From: CAUZJF01 sp965248605
GTDB taxonomy: Bacteria; Chloroflexota; Dehalococcoidia; Lucifugimonadales; CAUZJF01
Direction: 5' to 3'
DNA: 64,000 nt
NCBI GenBank assembly: GCA_965248605.1
Contig: CBDFJV010000006.1
Coordinates: 806,001 to 870,000 of the forward strand
The position numbers and the translations under genes are program-made. The notes beneath the pieces were generated by a model. It searched no databases. It was not told where the DNA came from and saw only the letters and a list, made by a program, of their open reading frames with translations. Positions 53,033-63,163 of this stretch are shown piece by piece (position 1 is the first letter of the stretch; each line of letters opens with the position of its first letter).

Positions 53033-54250
53033 ATGGCGGCGATGATCGAGATGATCCAAGGGGGAGGCGTGACTTCCCCGAACGGGTACACGGCGGGGGC
53101 GACCTACGCCGGAATAAAGACGGCCGGCGACGGAACATTCGACATCGGGATCCTGGTGTCGGACGTGCCCGCTACCGTTGCTGGCACATTTTCGACCAAC
53201 AAAGTGGTCTCGCCGTCGGTAGTCCTCTCCCGGGAACGAGTTGCCCGCGGACAGGCCCGCGCGGTCGTCGCGAACAGCGGATGCGCCAACTGCTGTGTCG
53301 GAGCGATCGGGCTCACGGACGCGGAGGAGATGACGGCCTTGGCGGCCGGACACATCGGCGTGGCTGCCGAGGACATGCTGGTCTGCAGCACCGGCATGAT
53401 CGGCGTCGAGCTGCCGATGGCCCTCGTGCGGCAGAACCTGGGCAACGTCCAGCTCGGCGACGAGGGCGGCAACGACTTCGCTCGGGCGATACTGACGACA
53501 GATACGCGTCCCAAAGAGATCGCGGTGTCCATCGAGGTCTCGGGGTCTAAGATCACGATCGGAGGCTCCGCGAAGGGCGCCGGCATGATTCACCCGAATA
53601 TGGCTACACTGCTGGCTTTCGTAACGACTGACGCCCCCGTCGAGAAGCCGTTCTTGGACCGTGCGTTGCACAAGGCAGTCGACGCGTCGTTCAACATGAT
53701 CGACGTCGACGGCGATCAGAGTACGAACGATACGGTCCTGTTGTTTGCCAACGGACAAGCCGGTGGCGAAGCGATAACGGATGGTTCTTCTGGTGGTGAC
53801 GCGTTCCAAGAAGCGCTAACGTACGTCTGCACCGAGCTGGCCAAAGAGCTCGTGAGGGACGCGGAGGGCGCACAGAGGCTGATAGAAGTCGAGGTCGCGG
53901 GTGCTCGGACTTTGGACGATGCTCGTGCCGCTGCACGGGAGATAGCTTCGTCTCTACTTGTGAAGGCCATGGTCCACGGTCGCGACCCGAACTGGGGACG
54001 GATCATGATGGCGCTGGGCAAAAGCGGTATCGAGTTCGACGAATCGAAAGTCGACATCTTCATCAACGACATTCACATCGCGCACGAGGGTATTGCCATT
54101 CCTTATCTCAAGGACGCGGTGATCAGCGCGATGAGTGTTCCCGAGGTGCGATTCCGAGTCAGCGTCAACGCAGGCGATGCCAACGCCACCGCGTGGGGCT
54201 GTGACCTGACTGAGGAGTACGTGACCCTCAACTCGGCCTACAGCACCTAG
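53033..54250 (+). CDS. argJ: Glutamate N-acetyltransferase / amino-acid acetyltransferase ArgJ
   Basis: 405 residues. Transfers the acetyl group from acetylornithine to glutamate, releasing ornithine. The autocleavage site GAGMIHPNMATLLAFVTTD is present; Thr in MATLL becomes the N-terminal nucleophile of the beta chain. Other signatures: VVANSGCANCCVGAIGLTDA, STGMIGVELPM and DPNWGRIMMALGKSG. ATG 53033 is chosen over GTG 53018 because GGAGAAGG lies at the right distance. First gene of an arginine cluster; because ArgJ recycles acetyl groups, no argE is needed. Confidence 0.96.
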   Translation: MAAMIEMIQGGGVTSPNGYTAGATYAGIKTAGDGTFDIGILVSDVPATVAGTFSTNKVVSPSVVLSRERVARGQARAVVANSGCANCCVGAIGLTDAEEMTALAAGHIGVAAEDMLVCSTGMIGVELPMALVRQNLGNVQLGDEGGNDFARAILTTDTRPKEIAVSIEVSGSKITIGGSAKGAGMIHPNMATLLAFVTTDAPVEKPFLDRALHKAVDASFNMIDVDGDQSTNDTVLLFANGQAGGEAITDGSSGGDAFQEALTYVCTELAKELVRDAEGAQRLIEVEVAGARTLDDARAAAREIASSLLVKAMVHGRDPNWGRIMMALGKSGIEFDESKVDIFINDIHIAHEGIAIPYLKDAVISAMSVPEVRFRVSVNAGDANATAWGCDLTEEYVTLNSAYST

Positions 54251-54346
54251 CAAGTAGGCCCTCCACCTCACCGGTACGCGTGGCTCGCTCTCATGGTGCC
54301 ACCCCTGGGCCGACGCGCAATTCACCAAGCAAATACCTGTTGACGT

Positions 54347-55246
54347 ATGATTGAAGCTCATATGCCGGATGAAGGATACCCAGCTGGGGAAGGAGAAGTC
54401 CGCGGCTTGAAAATGGGTCTCGGCGCTGAAACCGACCCGAAAAGGATGCCGGGAAGGGAACCCAATGGAATTGGGACGATTGTAATTAAGCTCGGTGGCA
54501 GCACGTTGGGGAGCCACGATACGACGTTGGAGGATGTCGTCGCTCTGCAGACGGCAGGCGCCCGGCCCGTGCTGGTGCACGGCGGTGGCAAGGCCATAAC
54601 CGAATGGATGCAGAAACAGGGCGTTCGCCCCAAGTTCGTACGAGGACTGAGAGTTACTGACAGAACGAATATCGACATAGTTGTTGCCGTGCTGTCAGGA
54701 GTCGTGAACAAGGACCTGGTGTCGTCGATCAACCGCCTGGGCGGTAGGGCTGTTGGACTCTCCGGCGTCGACGGTGATATCCTGCGCGCCGAGCCTTTGG
54801 ACCCTGATCTCGGACTCGTCGGCCGTGTCGTTGCCGTCGACCCGTCACCGCTGCGAACACTTATGGAAGCGGGGTTTGTTCCAATTGTCTCCCCGGTTGC
54901 CGCCGCGTCAGCAGAGACGGCCAGTGAGACAGGACCTCTTCTGAACGTGAACGCGGACACTGCCGCCGGAGAGATCGCGGCGGCCCTTGGCTCGGACCGG
55001 CTGGTCATCATGACGGATATCGAGGGCGTAATGGACTCGTCAAACCGGCTGATTTCGAGACTCACCGAGCGGCAGGCCGAAGGCCTGGTGCGCTCTAACG
55101 TCGTCGCAGGTGGGATGGTGCCCAAAATCGGGGCGTGCCTAACAGCGCTGCAAGAAGTCAAGTCGGCGCACATCGTAGATGGACGCCGGCCCCATGCGCT
55201 GGAAGACACCCTGGCGGGCAAGCAGCTTGGAACGCGCGTCGGGTAG
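54347..55246 (+). CDS. argB: Acetylglutamate kinase ArgB
   Basis: 299 residues. Phosphorylates N-acetylglutamate. Motifs: IVIKLGGSTLGS, LVHGGGKAITEWMQKQG, PLLNVNADTAAGEIAAALGS and GGMVPKIGACLTAL. The first 40 residues (MIEAHMPDEGYPAGEGEVRG ...) do not match the family core and no start has a clear ribosome-binding site, so the true start may be 54413 or 54446. No arginine-feedback N-terminal helix can be asserted. Confidence 0.94.
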   Translation: MIEAHMPDEGYPAGEGEVRGLKMGLGAETDPKRMPGREPNGIGTIVIKLGGSTLGSHDTTLEDVVALQTAGARPVLVHGGGKAITEWMQKQGVRPKFVRGLRVTDRTNIDIVVAVLSGVVNKDLVSSINRLGGRAVGLSGVDGDILRAEPLDPDLGLVGRVVAVDPSPLRTLMEAGFVPIVSPVAAASAETASETGPLLNVNADTAAGEIAAALGSDRLVIMTDIEGVMDSSNRLISRLTERQAEGLVRSNVVAGGMVPKIGACLTALQEVKSAHIVDGRRPHALEDTLAGKQLGTRVG

Positions 55247-55293
55247 GGCGTTCGAAACTACACTTTGGTCATTGAGCAAGGTAGGGCGTAAGT

Positions 55294-58107
55294 ATGGCTG
55301 AAAACCTCCCAAGGGAGTCTGGGCTCCCGTTCGATCTCAGTAGTATCGTCCCTTCCCAACTGCGCACGAGGATCAGGTGGGGCCTGATTATCGGCGGGGT
55401 CGTCCTTGCCTTCGTGGTGCTGTCATTCTTACGGTCCGTCTTCACCGACTGGCTCTGGTTCGGCCAGCTTGGCCTCCGCAGTGTTTTCTTCAAGGTGCTG
55501 GTCACGCGAATCGTGCTGTTCGCTGTCGGCTCGGCTATTCTTGCAATACCTCTGTCCGTGAGCCTGATCGTGGCCTATCGACGGTCTCAGGGGCCCGAAA
55601 GCATACCGCTCCCGGAGGCGATACGCGACCTATTGAAACGGCTCATAGTCTGGGGATCGATGCTTGCGGTGGTCCTCATAAGCGCGATTTTTGGAGCCCT
55701 GCTGGCCTCGCAGTGGGAGCTGTTCCTGAGGTTTAGCAACGCCGTATCCTTCAACACGATAGACCCTGTGTACGGCCTCGATGTCTCGTTCTACATGTTT
55801 ACCCTGCCTCTATATGAGTTCGCTCAGGGTTGGTTGCTGGGGGCAGTCGTGGTCACGCTCGTGGCAACTCTAGTCCTCTATTTCGTCAACTTCAGCTACC
55901 GCGGCGTCGGCTTCCAGATCACGACAGGTATGAGGGTCCAGGTCTCGATAATCGCCGCGCTGATCATGTTCGTGATCGGCGCAGGTCACTGGCTGGACCG
56001 GTGGGGCTTGCTCCTCTCGGAAAACGGCGCGGTGTTCGGAGCCTCGTACACGGACGTCAACGCTCGCATGACGGCGCTCACGATCATGACGATCATAGCC
56101 CTTGCCGCCGGCGTTCTGATTCTCGTAAACGGCTATATGCGCGGCATCCGGCTTCTTGTCGGTGGCGTTGCGTTGTGGGCCGTCATGGCTATCGTGCTGC
56201 AGGTCCTATGGCCCAACGCGATGCAACGATTTACGGTCAACCCCAATGAGTTCGCGCGCGAGCAACCGTACATAGACCGCAGCATCGAGTTCACCAGGAA
56301 AGCGTTCGGGCTTGACGGAATCACATCCCGGCAGTATCCGGTCGGTCCGACTTTGTCCGCCGAACTTGTCGAGGAGAATCTCGAGACTATCAACAACATC
56401 CGCTTGTGGGACCGGTCGCCGATCTCCAGTGTGTACAGATTCGAGCAGATCATTCGACCCTACTACGAGTTCGGGGAAGTCGATGTCGACCGTTACACGG
56501 TGGATGGCAAGTACCGGCAGGTGATGCTCTCGGCACGCGAGGTCGCGGCTCAGAACCTCCCGGAAGCCCAATCGTGGGTAAACCTCAAACTCCGCTACAC
56601 ACACGGCTTCGGACTGGCGATGAGTCCCGTCACAGATTTCACGTCCCTCGGCAGGCCCGAATTCTTCGCCGCCGACATACCTACGGACGGCGTCATCTCG
56701 GTGCAATCGAAAGGTGCGACCGGAGAGCCGGCCGCTGTGATAACCAACCCCCGAATCTATTACGGCGAGCAGACTAACGATTACGTAATCGTTAACACCA
56801 ACCAGATGGAGCTCGACTACTACCAGGCCGAAGTCGACGCCGTGTTCGATAACCAATACGACGGTACGGGCGGCGTCTCGGTAGGGTCGTTCGTCAACAA
56901 ACTTGCATACGCCTGGCAGATGGGCGACATCAACATCTTTATTACCGGCGAGATCACAGGCGAGAGCAAGATCATGTACCGGCGGAATGTTCAAGAGCGC
57001 ATCCACGCAGTGGCGCCGTTCCTTCGCCTCGATTCTGACCCTTACATTGTGGCCGCCGAGGGTAGGCTGATCTGGGTCCAAGACGCTTACACGGTTTCAA
57101 ATCGGTATCCATATTCGGCCCCTAACACCGCCGAGGGATTCAACTACATACGCAACAGTGTCAAAGTGACCGTGGACGCCTACGACGGCAGCCTTCGTTT
57201 TTATATCGCGGATGCGCAAGACCCTCTCGTCAGGACCTATCAAGCGATCTTCCCAGACCTCTTCGTATCGCTCGACGAGATGTCCGAGTCGCTCAGGTCC
57301 CACATTCGTTACCCTCAGGACCTGTTCGGTTTCCAGGCAGGCCGGTATCTCAAGTACCACATGGAAGATGCCGAGGACTTCTACAACCTGGAGGACATCT
57401 GGAGTCTTCCAAACGAAAAGTTCGGGCAGAGCGGAGACCTCCAGCCGGTCGACCCTTACTACGCCATCATGCGGATCCCCGGCGAAGAGCGGGAAGAGTT
57501 CGTGCTACTGATACCCTTCACCAGAAACGAACCTAACCCGATTATGGCCGGATGGATCGCCGCAAGGATGGACGGTGCCAACTACGGTGAGCTGGTTGCC
57601 TTTGTGTTTCCAAAAGAACGCAGGGTCAAAAGCCCTGAGCAGATCGAGGCCGATATCGACACGGACCTGGAGATTTCGCGCCAGTTCACTTTGCTTTGTC
57701 AGGAAGGGTCGTTCTGCATCCGTGGCAATCTTCTGGTCATTCCAATGGTCGACCTCAGGGACGAAGACAACCAGGAGTTCGGACTGCTCTACGCGGAGCC
57801 TATTTATCTTCAAGCCGAAGACGTAGAGTTCCCTGCTCTGAAGAAGGTAATACTCGCCACGGATGAGAAGGTCGTGATGGAAGACTCCATTCCGGAGGCG
57901 ATCGAAGCCCTAACGGGATACGTTATCGGATCGCCCAGCACGCCCGCCGATAGTGGGTCACCGGCTACCGATCAAATACCCGCCCCGACTGACTCTATCA
58001 GTGAACAAGTAAACGCACTAGAAGACTCAATAGAGGCTCTTAAGAAGGCCCTAGACGCTCTCGAACAGGCCCTCGAAGACCTCAAGAAAGCGACAGGAGC
58101 GGAGTAG
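55294..58107 (+). CDS. UPF0182 family membrane protein
   Basis: 937 residues of the UPF0182/COG1615 family. Seven membrane helices in the first 300 residues (for example LIIGGVVLAFVVLSFLRSVF, DWLWFGQLGLRSVFFKVLVT), then a large external domain with RLWDRSPISSVYRFEQIIRP, VPYAYTVSNRYPYS-like sequence (WVQDAYTVSNRYPYSAPNTA), and a C-terminal coiled coil (VNALEDSIEALKKALDALEQ). Function unknown. It lies inside the arg cluster, 46 bases after argB and 1 base before argD, so is co-transcribed. Confidence 0.92.
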   Translation: MAENLPRESGLPFDLSSIVPSQLRTRIRWGLIIGGVVLAFVVLSFLRSVFTDWLWFGQLGLRSVFFKVLVTRIVLFAVGSAILAIPLSVSLIVAYRRSQGPESIPLPEAIRDLLKRLIVWGSMLAVVLISAIFGALLASQWELFLRFSNAVSFNTIDPVYGLDVSFYMFTLPLYEFAQGWLLGAVVVTLVATLVLYFVNFSYRGVGFQITTGMRVQVSIIAALIMFVIGAGHWLDRWGLLLSENGAVFGASYTDVNARMTALTIMTIIALAAGVLILVNGYMRGIRLLVGGVALWAVMAIVLQVLWPNAMQRFTVNPNEFAREQPYIDRSIEFTRKAFGLDGITSRQYPVGPTLSAELVEENLETINNIRLWDRSPISSVYRFEQIIRPYYEFGEVDVDRYTVDGKYRQVMLSAREVAAQNLPEAQSWVNLKLRYTHGFGLAMSPVTDFTSLGRPEFFAADIPTDGVISVQSKGATGEPAAVITNPRIYYGEQTNDYVIVNTNQMELDYYQAEVDAVFDNQYDGTGGVSVGSFVNKLAYAWQMGDINIFITGEITGESKIMYRRNVQERIHAVAPFLRLDSDPYIVAAEGRLIWVQDAYTVSNRYPYSAPNTAEGFNYIRNSVKVTVDAYDGSLRFYIADAQDPLVRTYQAIFPDLFVSLDEMSESLRSHIRYPQDLFGFQAGRYLKYHMEDAEDFYNLEDIWSLPNEKFGQSGDLQPVDPYYAIMRIPGEEREEFVLLIPFTRNEPNPIMAGWIAARMDGANYGELVAFVFPKERRVKSPEQIEADIDTDLEISRQFTLLCQEGSFCIRGNLLVIPMVDLRDEDNQEFGLLYAEPIYLQAEDVEFPALKKVILATDEKVVMEDSIPEAIEALTGYVIGSPSTPADSGSPATDQIPAPTDSISEQVNALEDSIEALKKALDALEQALEDLKKATGAE

Positions 58108-58108
58108 C

Positions 58109-59314
58109 ATGGCGGTTGATTGGAAAGAGCAGGAAAGCCGCTACTATATGGACCTTGTTCGGCGCCAGCCAGTCGTCCTCGTGCGAGGGGAAGGGACGAA
58201 GGTCTGGGACGATCAGGGAAGGGAGTACCTCGACCTGACTGCAGGCTGGGCAGTGAACAACATCGGCCACGCCAATCCAGCGGTGGCCGAGGCGGTCTCA
58301 AAGCAGGCTCGTACGCTACTGCAGACGTCGAATCAGTTCTACACGGTGCCCCAGCTACAGCTGGCTGAGATTCTGGTCGAAAACAGCTGCCTCGACAAAG
58401 TCTTCATCGCGAACAGTGGGGCCGAGGCCAACGAAGGAGCGGTCAAGCTCGCTCGGAAGTACGGGAAGCTCCACCGCGACGGCGCCTACGAAGTTATCAC
58501 TGCCTGGAACTCGTTCCACGGCCGGACTCTCGCGATGACGGCCGCCACCGGGAAACCCCATGACGACGACCCTTCGCAGCCTTTGCCGGTCGGCTTTGTC
58601 ACGGTCGATTACGATAGCATCGACGCTATCAAAGAAGCCACAACCGAGAAGACAGTCGCCGTGATGCTTGAACCGGTGCAGGGTGAGGGCGGCGTCAACG
58701 TACCTTCGCCAGACTATTTCAAACAGGTCCGGCAATGGTGCGACGACAATGGCCTACTGCTGATACTGGACGAAGTCCAGACCGGCATGGGACGGTTGGG
58801 CACACTATTCGGCTACGAGTCCTTCGACGTGGAGCCGGATGTCATGACTCTGGCGAAGGCGCTGGGTGGAGGCGTGCCCATAGGCGCGTTCCTCGCGAAA
58901 GACTCCGCTTCGGTCTTCGAACCGAAAGGCGAGCACGGCTCTACGTTCGGGGGCAACGCTTTGACCTGCGCGGCGGCATACGCCTCAACCAAGTACATCA
59001 TCGACAACAACATCCCGGATCGCGCTAAGAAAATGGGAGAGCGTCTGGGAAAGGCCCTTGAGGCCCTCAAGTCCAGGCACTCCTTCATTACAGACGTCAG
59101 GGGCATGGGGCTCCTCTGGGCCGTCCAGTTCGACGACGATATTGCGGCGTCGGTCCATTCGGCCTGCAACGGTGCTGGTCTGCTGCTTGGTCTGCTTGGG
59201 ACCAACGGGGTACGGCTGATGCCGCCGTTGACTATAAGCGAGGCCGAGTTGGACGAGGCACTCAGCCGCCTGGACGCGGGCATCGCCGATGTAGGCAAAG
59301 GGTCCTTGCCGTGA
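58109..59314 (+). CDS. argD: Acetylornithine aminotransferase ArgD
   Basis: 401 residues. PLP enzyme that converts N-acetylglutamate semialdehyde to acetylornithine. Signatures: IANSGAEANEGAVKLARKYG, LILDEVQTGMGRLGTLFGYE and MTLAKALGGGVPIGAF, with the PLP lysine in LAKALGGG. Complete length. The stop overlaps the GTG start of argG. Confidence 0.94.
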   Translation: MAVDWKEQESRYYMDLVRRQPVVLVRGEGTKVWDDQGREYLDLTAGWAVNNIGHANPAVAEAVSKQARTLLQTSNQFYTVPQLQLAEILVENSCLDKVFIANSGAEANEGAVKLARKYGKLHRDGAYEVITAWNSFHGRTLAMTAATGKPHDDDPSQPLPVGFVTVDYDSIDAIKEATTEKTVAVMLEPVQGEGGVNVPSPDYFKQVRQWCDDNGLLLILDEVQTGMGRLGTLFGYESFDVEPDVMTLAKALGGGVPIGAFLAKDSASVFEPKGEHGSTFGGNALTCAAAYASTKYIIDNNIPDRAKKMGERLGKALEALKSRHSFITDVRGMGLLWAVQFDDDIAASVHSACNGAGLLLGLLGTNGVRLMPPLTISEAELDEALSRLDAGIADVGKGSLP

Positions 59315-60573
59315 ACTGGCGTGAACTCAAGGACCAGGGCGTCACCGTTCTCGGCGGTGCCGTCTCTGGGGGCCTTGACAGCTGTACGGCCACTCACTGG
59401 CTGACCAGCAAGGGTTTCTCGGTAGAGGGCTTCACAGTCGATCTGGGCCAACCTGACGAGGAGAGCCTCGACGGCGTCGCGGACCGCATGCGGGCGTGCG
59501 GCGCTACCGCCACCACGGTGGTCCCGGGACAGGCGGCCCTCGCCGACGCCGGCCTGGCGGTTATCCAGGCCCAGGCCCGCTATGAAGGCGGCTACTGGAA
59601 TACCACGGGAATCGCCCGTCCAATCACGATCGAAAGGCTCCTTCCCGCGCTCCGAGCACGCGAGATCAGCGTGTTGTTCCACGGCGCGACGGGGCGGGGT
59701 AACGATCAGGTCCGATTCCAGCTCGCTACGAACGTACTCGCCCCGGACATCGAGGTCTACGCTCCGTGGAGGGACCCCGAATTCGTCTCCGAATTCCCCG
59801 GTCGGAAACAGATGCTCGACTACTGCGAAGCGAACAGCCTTCCCATCAAGCCACCCAGCGAGGCGACCTACTCCACCGACGCCAACTTTCTGGGCCTGAC
59901 CCACGAGGCAGGCGCCCTGGAGGACGTGAAGGTCGCGCCCTACTTCGTCGAGCCCGGGATGGGGGTCTGGCCATGGGACGCCCCCGATAGGGCCGAGTCC
60001 GTTACCGTCCGATGGGAAGAGGGAGTACCGGTCGCGTTGAACGGGCGGAAGTACGATCTACTAGAAGTATTCGCCGCTGCCAACCGCTTCGCCGGGGCCC
60101 ATGGCGTAGGCGTCGGAGAGCATGTTGTTGAGAACCGGTTTGTCGGCACCAAGTCCCGAGGCATGTACGAGGCGCCGGGGATGGAGTTGCTCGGCCGGAG
60201 CTACGAATACCTGCTTCAGTTTGTACTGGACCGCCGCGCTAGAATGTTGTACGAGCGCATCTCCACGGTCGTCAGTGAGCAAATATACCAGGGGTATTGG
60301 TTCGACGTGGCGACTACGTCCGCTCTGGCCGCCCTGGGACCCATCGCCCGGCTTGCTACCGGCACGATCACCTTGCGAATGTACAAGGGCGGGGTGTATT
60401 TCGAGACGGCTGAGGACACGCCTGCCTCCATGCCTCACTCGCTATACTCCGACGACTCGTCGATGGAAGCGTTGGGCTCATACGATCATGCCGACTCCGA
60501 AGGCCTGCTCAAGGTGCTCGGTGTCTCCGCCAAGCAGTTCGGCGCGAAGCAGTTCCCAAAGCTAGGTCGGTAG
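59311..60573 (+). CDS. argG: Argininosuccinate synthase ArgG (divergent)
   Basis: 420 residues. Joins citrulline and aspartate using ATP. ATP-pyrophosphatase loop appears as AVSGGLDSCTATHWL (usual form SGGLDTS); further matches: HGATGRGNDQVRFQLA, NVLAPDIEVYAPWRDPEF, FPGRKQMLDYC and KYDLLEVFAAANRFAG. It belongs to a longer, more divergent ArgG branch. GTG start overlaps argD (GTGA). Position next to argH supports the role. Confidence 0.9.
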   Translation: MNWRELKDQGVTVLGGAVSGGLDSCTATHWLTSKGFSVEGFTVDLGQPDEESLDGVADRMRACGATATTVVPGQAALADAGLAVIQAQARYEGGYWNTTGIARPITIERLLPALRAREISVLFHGATGRGNDQVRFQLATNVLAPDIEVYAPWRDPEFVSEFPGRKQMLDYCEANSLPIKPPSEATYSTDANFLGLTHEAGALEDVKVAPYFVEPGMGVWPWDAPDRAESVTVRWEEGVPVALNGRKYDLLEVFAAANRFAGAHGVGVGEHVVENRFVGTKSRGMYEAPGMELLGRSYEYLLQFVLDRRARMLYERISTVVSEQIYQGYWFDVATTSALAALGPIARLATGTITLRMYKGGVYFETAEDTPASMPHSLYSDDSSMEALGSYDHADSEGLLKVLGVSAKQFGAKQFPKLGR

Positions 60574-60603
60574 CGATATCGTCTGCCGCCATCTGGAATA
60601 GCG

Positions 60604-61086
60604 ATGGGACCACCAACGACTTTTGACGGCAGAGAAGCCTTCGGGCGGTACCTCGACGACTTCGAGCCGGGCCAAGTATTCAAACACTGGCCGGGAAAGA
60701 CGATCACCGAGGCGGACAACCACGTGTTCGCGCTGCTCACGATGAACACGAACCCGCTGCACATAGACGAGAACTATATGGAGGAGCATCAGCATGGCAA
60801 GATTCTCGTGGTTGGCACGCTGGTACTCAGCCTTGTCGTGGGCATGAGTATTTCGGACACGTCCGGCAAAGCTATCGCGAATCTCGAATACGAGCGCGTC
60901 ACCCACGATGCACCCGTATTCCAGGGCGATACGATCTACGCGGAGAGCAAGGTACTCGAAGTCAGGGAGTCTCGCACTCGGCCGGACCGGGGCGTCGTGT
61001 ACATCGAAAGCCGCGCCTTCAATCAGCGCGGCGAGCGCGTGCTGACCATGCGCCGCAAATTCCTGACGCCGAAGAAGAGCAGCTGA
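60604..61086 (+). CDS. MaoC-like hotdog dehydratase
   Basis: 160 residues. (R)-specific enoyl-CoA hydratase fold. Motif MNTNPLHIDENYMEE holds the catalytic Asn-Pro-x-His pattern (N-P-x-H-x-D), followed by GTLVLSLVVGMSISDTSGK. Acts on acyl-CoA substrates such as crotonyl- or mesaconyl-type compounds; exact substrate unknown. Lying between argG and argH, it is probably co-transcribed, with no obvious link to arginine. Confidence 0.88.
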   Translation: MGPPTTFDGREAFGRYLDDFEPGQVFKHWPGKTITEADNHVFALLTMNTNPLHIDENYMEEHQHGKILVVGTLVLSLVVGMSISDTSGKAIANLEYERVTHDAPVFQGDTIYAESKVLEVRESRTRPDRGVVYIESRAFNQRGERVLTMRRKFLTPKKSS

Positions 61087-61139
61087 GCTAAGGCCACGGC
61101 GGCGCATCTGGCTGTATCTGCGACACTCAAGACAACCCA

Positions 61140-62489
61140 ATGGACTCCGAACCTCACAGCTACACCTCATCCATCCACTACGACCGTAGGCTTTACAGGC
61201 AAGACATTGCCGGTTCGGTCGCTCACGCCCGTATGCTGGCGCGCCAGGGCATTGTCTCCGAAGGCGACGCAGAGTCTATTGTCGGAGGCCTGGAAGCGAT
61301 TCGCCAAGAGATAGAGCACGGGACTTTCCCGTGGCGGGAAGAGTTGGAAGACATCCACATGAACGTGGAGAGCCGACTTTTTGACAAGATCGGTGACACG
61401 GCCGGCCGGCTGCATACCGCGCGGTCGCGGAACGACCAGGTGGCCCTCGACATGCGCCTCTATGCCAAGGAGGCCATCAGGGACGTTCTGGACCATATCC
61501 AAGGGCTCCGTGCTGCTCTAGTGCGGCAGGCCGACGCAAATGTGGAAGTCGTGTTGCCGGGCTACACCCACCTTCAACGGGCGCAGCCGGTGCTATTCGC
61601 GCACCACATGCTCGCTTACTTCGAGATGTTGGGCCGGGATGCCGAGCGGTTCGAGCAGGCCTTTGCCCGAGCGGATGTCATGCCTCTAGGGAGTGGTGCG
61701 CTCGCCGGGGCGCCGTACCCGATAGACCGGGAGTCGGTGGCCCGCGAGCTGGGCTTTACCGCCGTAACCGCCAACAGTATGGACGCCGTCTCTGACCGCG
61801 ACTTCCTGCTCGACTCTCACTCGGCCGCAGCGATCTGTGCCGTTCATCTGTCCCGTCTTGCTGAGGAGTTGGTCGTCTGGTCCTCCGAGGAATTCGGCTT
61901 CGTCCAGCTTTCCGACGACTACACCACGGGCAGCAGCATGATGCCTCAGAAGCGCAACCCTGACTACGCCGAGCTCGCCCGGGGCCGGACCGGTCGGGTA
62001 TTCGGCAACCTGCTAGCGCTTCTAACGATGCTCAAGGGCTTGCCCCTCACGTACAACCGGGACCTCCAGGAAGACAAACAGGGACTCTTCGATACAGTAG
62101 ACACTCTTACGACAACGCTGGACGTGGCGGGTCGAATGGTCTCGACCATGCGGGTCGATGCCGCCCGCATGCGCCAGGCGACGGAGGCCGGCCACGTTCT
62201 CGCAACCGACGTCGCCGATTACCTGGTCGCCAAGGGGACCCCGTTCAGGGAGGCCTACTCAATTGTGGCCGAGCTCGTGGCGCACGCGACGGCTGAGGGC
62301 AAGAAGCTGAATCAGCTTTCGCTTGAAGATTACCGACGGCTCTCGCCCGCGTTCGACGAAGACGTGCTTTCGATAACCGTGGACTCTTCGATCGCGTCTA
62401 GGGACATCCCAGGTGGAACGGCTCCCTCACGGGTGACGGGCGCTATCAAGGACGCGAAAGCGAGGCTGGAGGCCGACAGTGCCGGTTGA
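61140..62489 (+). CDS. argH: Argininosuccinate lyase ArgH
   Basis: 449 residues. Releases arginine and fumarate. Signatures: SVAHARMLARQGIVS, TARSRNDQVALDMRLYAKE, GYTHLQRAQPVLFAHHMLAY and the catalytic-serine loop GSSMMPQKRNPD. The N-terminal LWGGRF block is missing: the protein begins MDSEPHSYTSSIHYDRRLYR, and nothing resembling it is encoded upstream in frame, so it is slightly shortened. Other residues are intact. Overlaps rpe. Confidence 0.95.
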   Translation: MDSEPHSYTSSIHYDRRLYRQDIAGSVAHARMLARQGIVSEGDAESIVGGLEAIRQEIEHGTFPWREELEDIHMNVESRLFDKIGDTAGRLHTARSRNDQVALDMRLYAKEAIRDVLDHIQGLRAALVRQADANVEVVLPGYTHLQRAQPVLFAHHMLAYFEMLGRDAERFEQAFARADVMPLGSGALAGAPYPIDRESVARELGFTAVTANSMDAVSDRDFLLDSHSAAAICAVHLSRLAEELVVWSSEEFGFVQLSDDYTTGSSMMPQKRNPDYAELARGRTGRVFGNLLALLTMLKGLPLTYNRDLQEDKQGLFDTVDTLTTTLDVAGRMVSTMRVDAARMRQATEAGHVLATDVADYLVAKGTPFREAYSIVAELVAHATAEGKKLNQLSLEDYRRLSPAFDEDVLSITVDSSIASRDIPGGTAPSRVTGAIKDAKARLEADSAG

Positions 62490-63153
62490 AGCCAAGGTCA
62501 AGATCGCGCCGTCGATCCTCTCCGCGGATTTCAGCCGGCTAGGCGAGCAGGTCGCGGAAGCGGAGGCCGGAGGCGCCGACTATATCCACGTCGACGTGAT
62601 GGACGGGCATTTCGTGCCCAATCTCACTATCGGTCCTCCTGTAGTTCAGGCGATCAAGCGGCGGACCGATCTCCCACTAGACGTCCACATGATGGTCTCG
62701 AACCCACAGGACCTGATCTCCGACGTTGCGGCGGCGGGCGCCGACATCATCACAGTCCATGTCGAGGCTGCCACGCACCTGCACAGGCTGGTCCAGCAAG
62801 TTAAGGGTCTCGGGGTGAGGGCAGGAGTGGCTGTGAATCCGGCGACACCCGTGTCTGATATCGAGGAGATCCTGCCCGATGCCGACCTCGTGCTCGTCAT
62901 GACCGTCAACCCGGGATTCGGCGGACAAGATTTCATCGGTGGCATGGTCGACAAGGTTGCCAAGGTCCGAGCGATGCTTGACGAGCAAGGACTTACAGCC
63001 GAGCTAGAGGTCGACGGCGGTATTGGGCCCGACAGCGCTCTAACCGTCGTGGAGGCCGGCGCCACGGTGCTGGTGGCGGGCTCTGCGGTGTATGCTTCAG
63101 AAACGAATGTCGCCGATGCGATAGCCCGGATACGTCGCGCTGCAGCTCAGTAG
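62479..63153 (+). CDS. rpe: Ribulose-phosphate 3-epimerase
   Basis: 224 residues, TIM-barrel enzyme of the pentose phosphate pathway. Core blocks: KIAPSILSADFSRLGEQVAE, YIHVDVMDGHFVPNLTIGPP, VHMMVSNP, MTVNPGFGGQDFIGGMVDKV and LEVDGGIGPDSA. Metal-binding residues (His, Asp, His, Asp) are in place. GTG start overlaps argH by 11 bases, giving translational coupling. Confidence 0.95.
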   Translation: MPVEAKVKIAPSILSADFSRLGEQVAEAEAGGADYIHVDVMDGHFVPNLTIGPPVVQAIKRRTDLPLDVHMMVSNPQDLISDVAAAGADIITVHVEAATHLHRLVQQVKGLGVRAGVAVNPATPVSDIEEILPDADLVLVMTVNPGFGGQDFIGGMVDKVAKVRAMLDEQGLTAELEVDGGIGPDSALTVVEAGATVLVAGSAVYASETNVADAIARIRRAAAQ

Positions 63154-63163
63154 GAGAGGGGAC

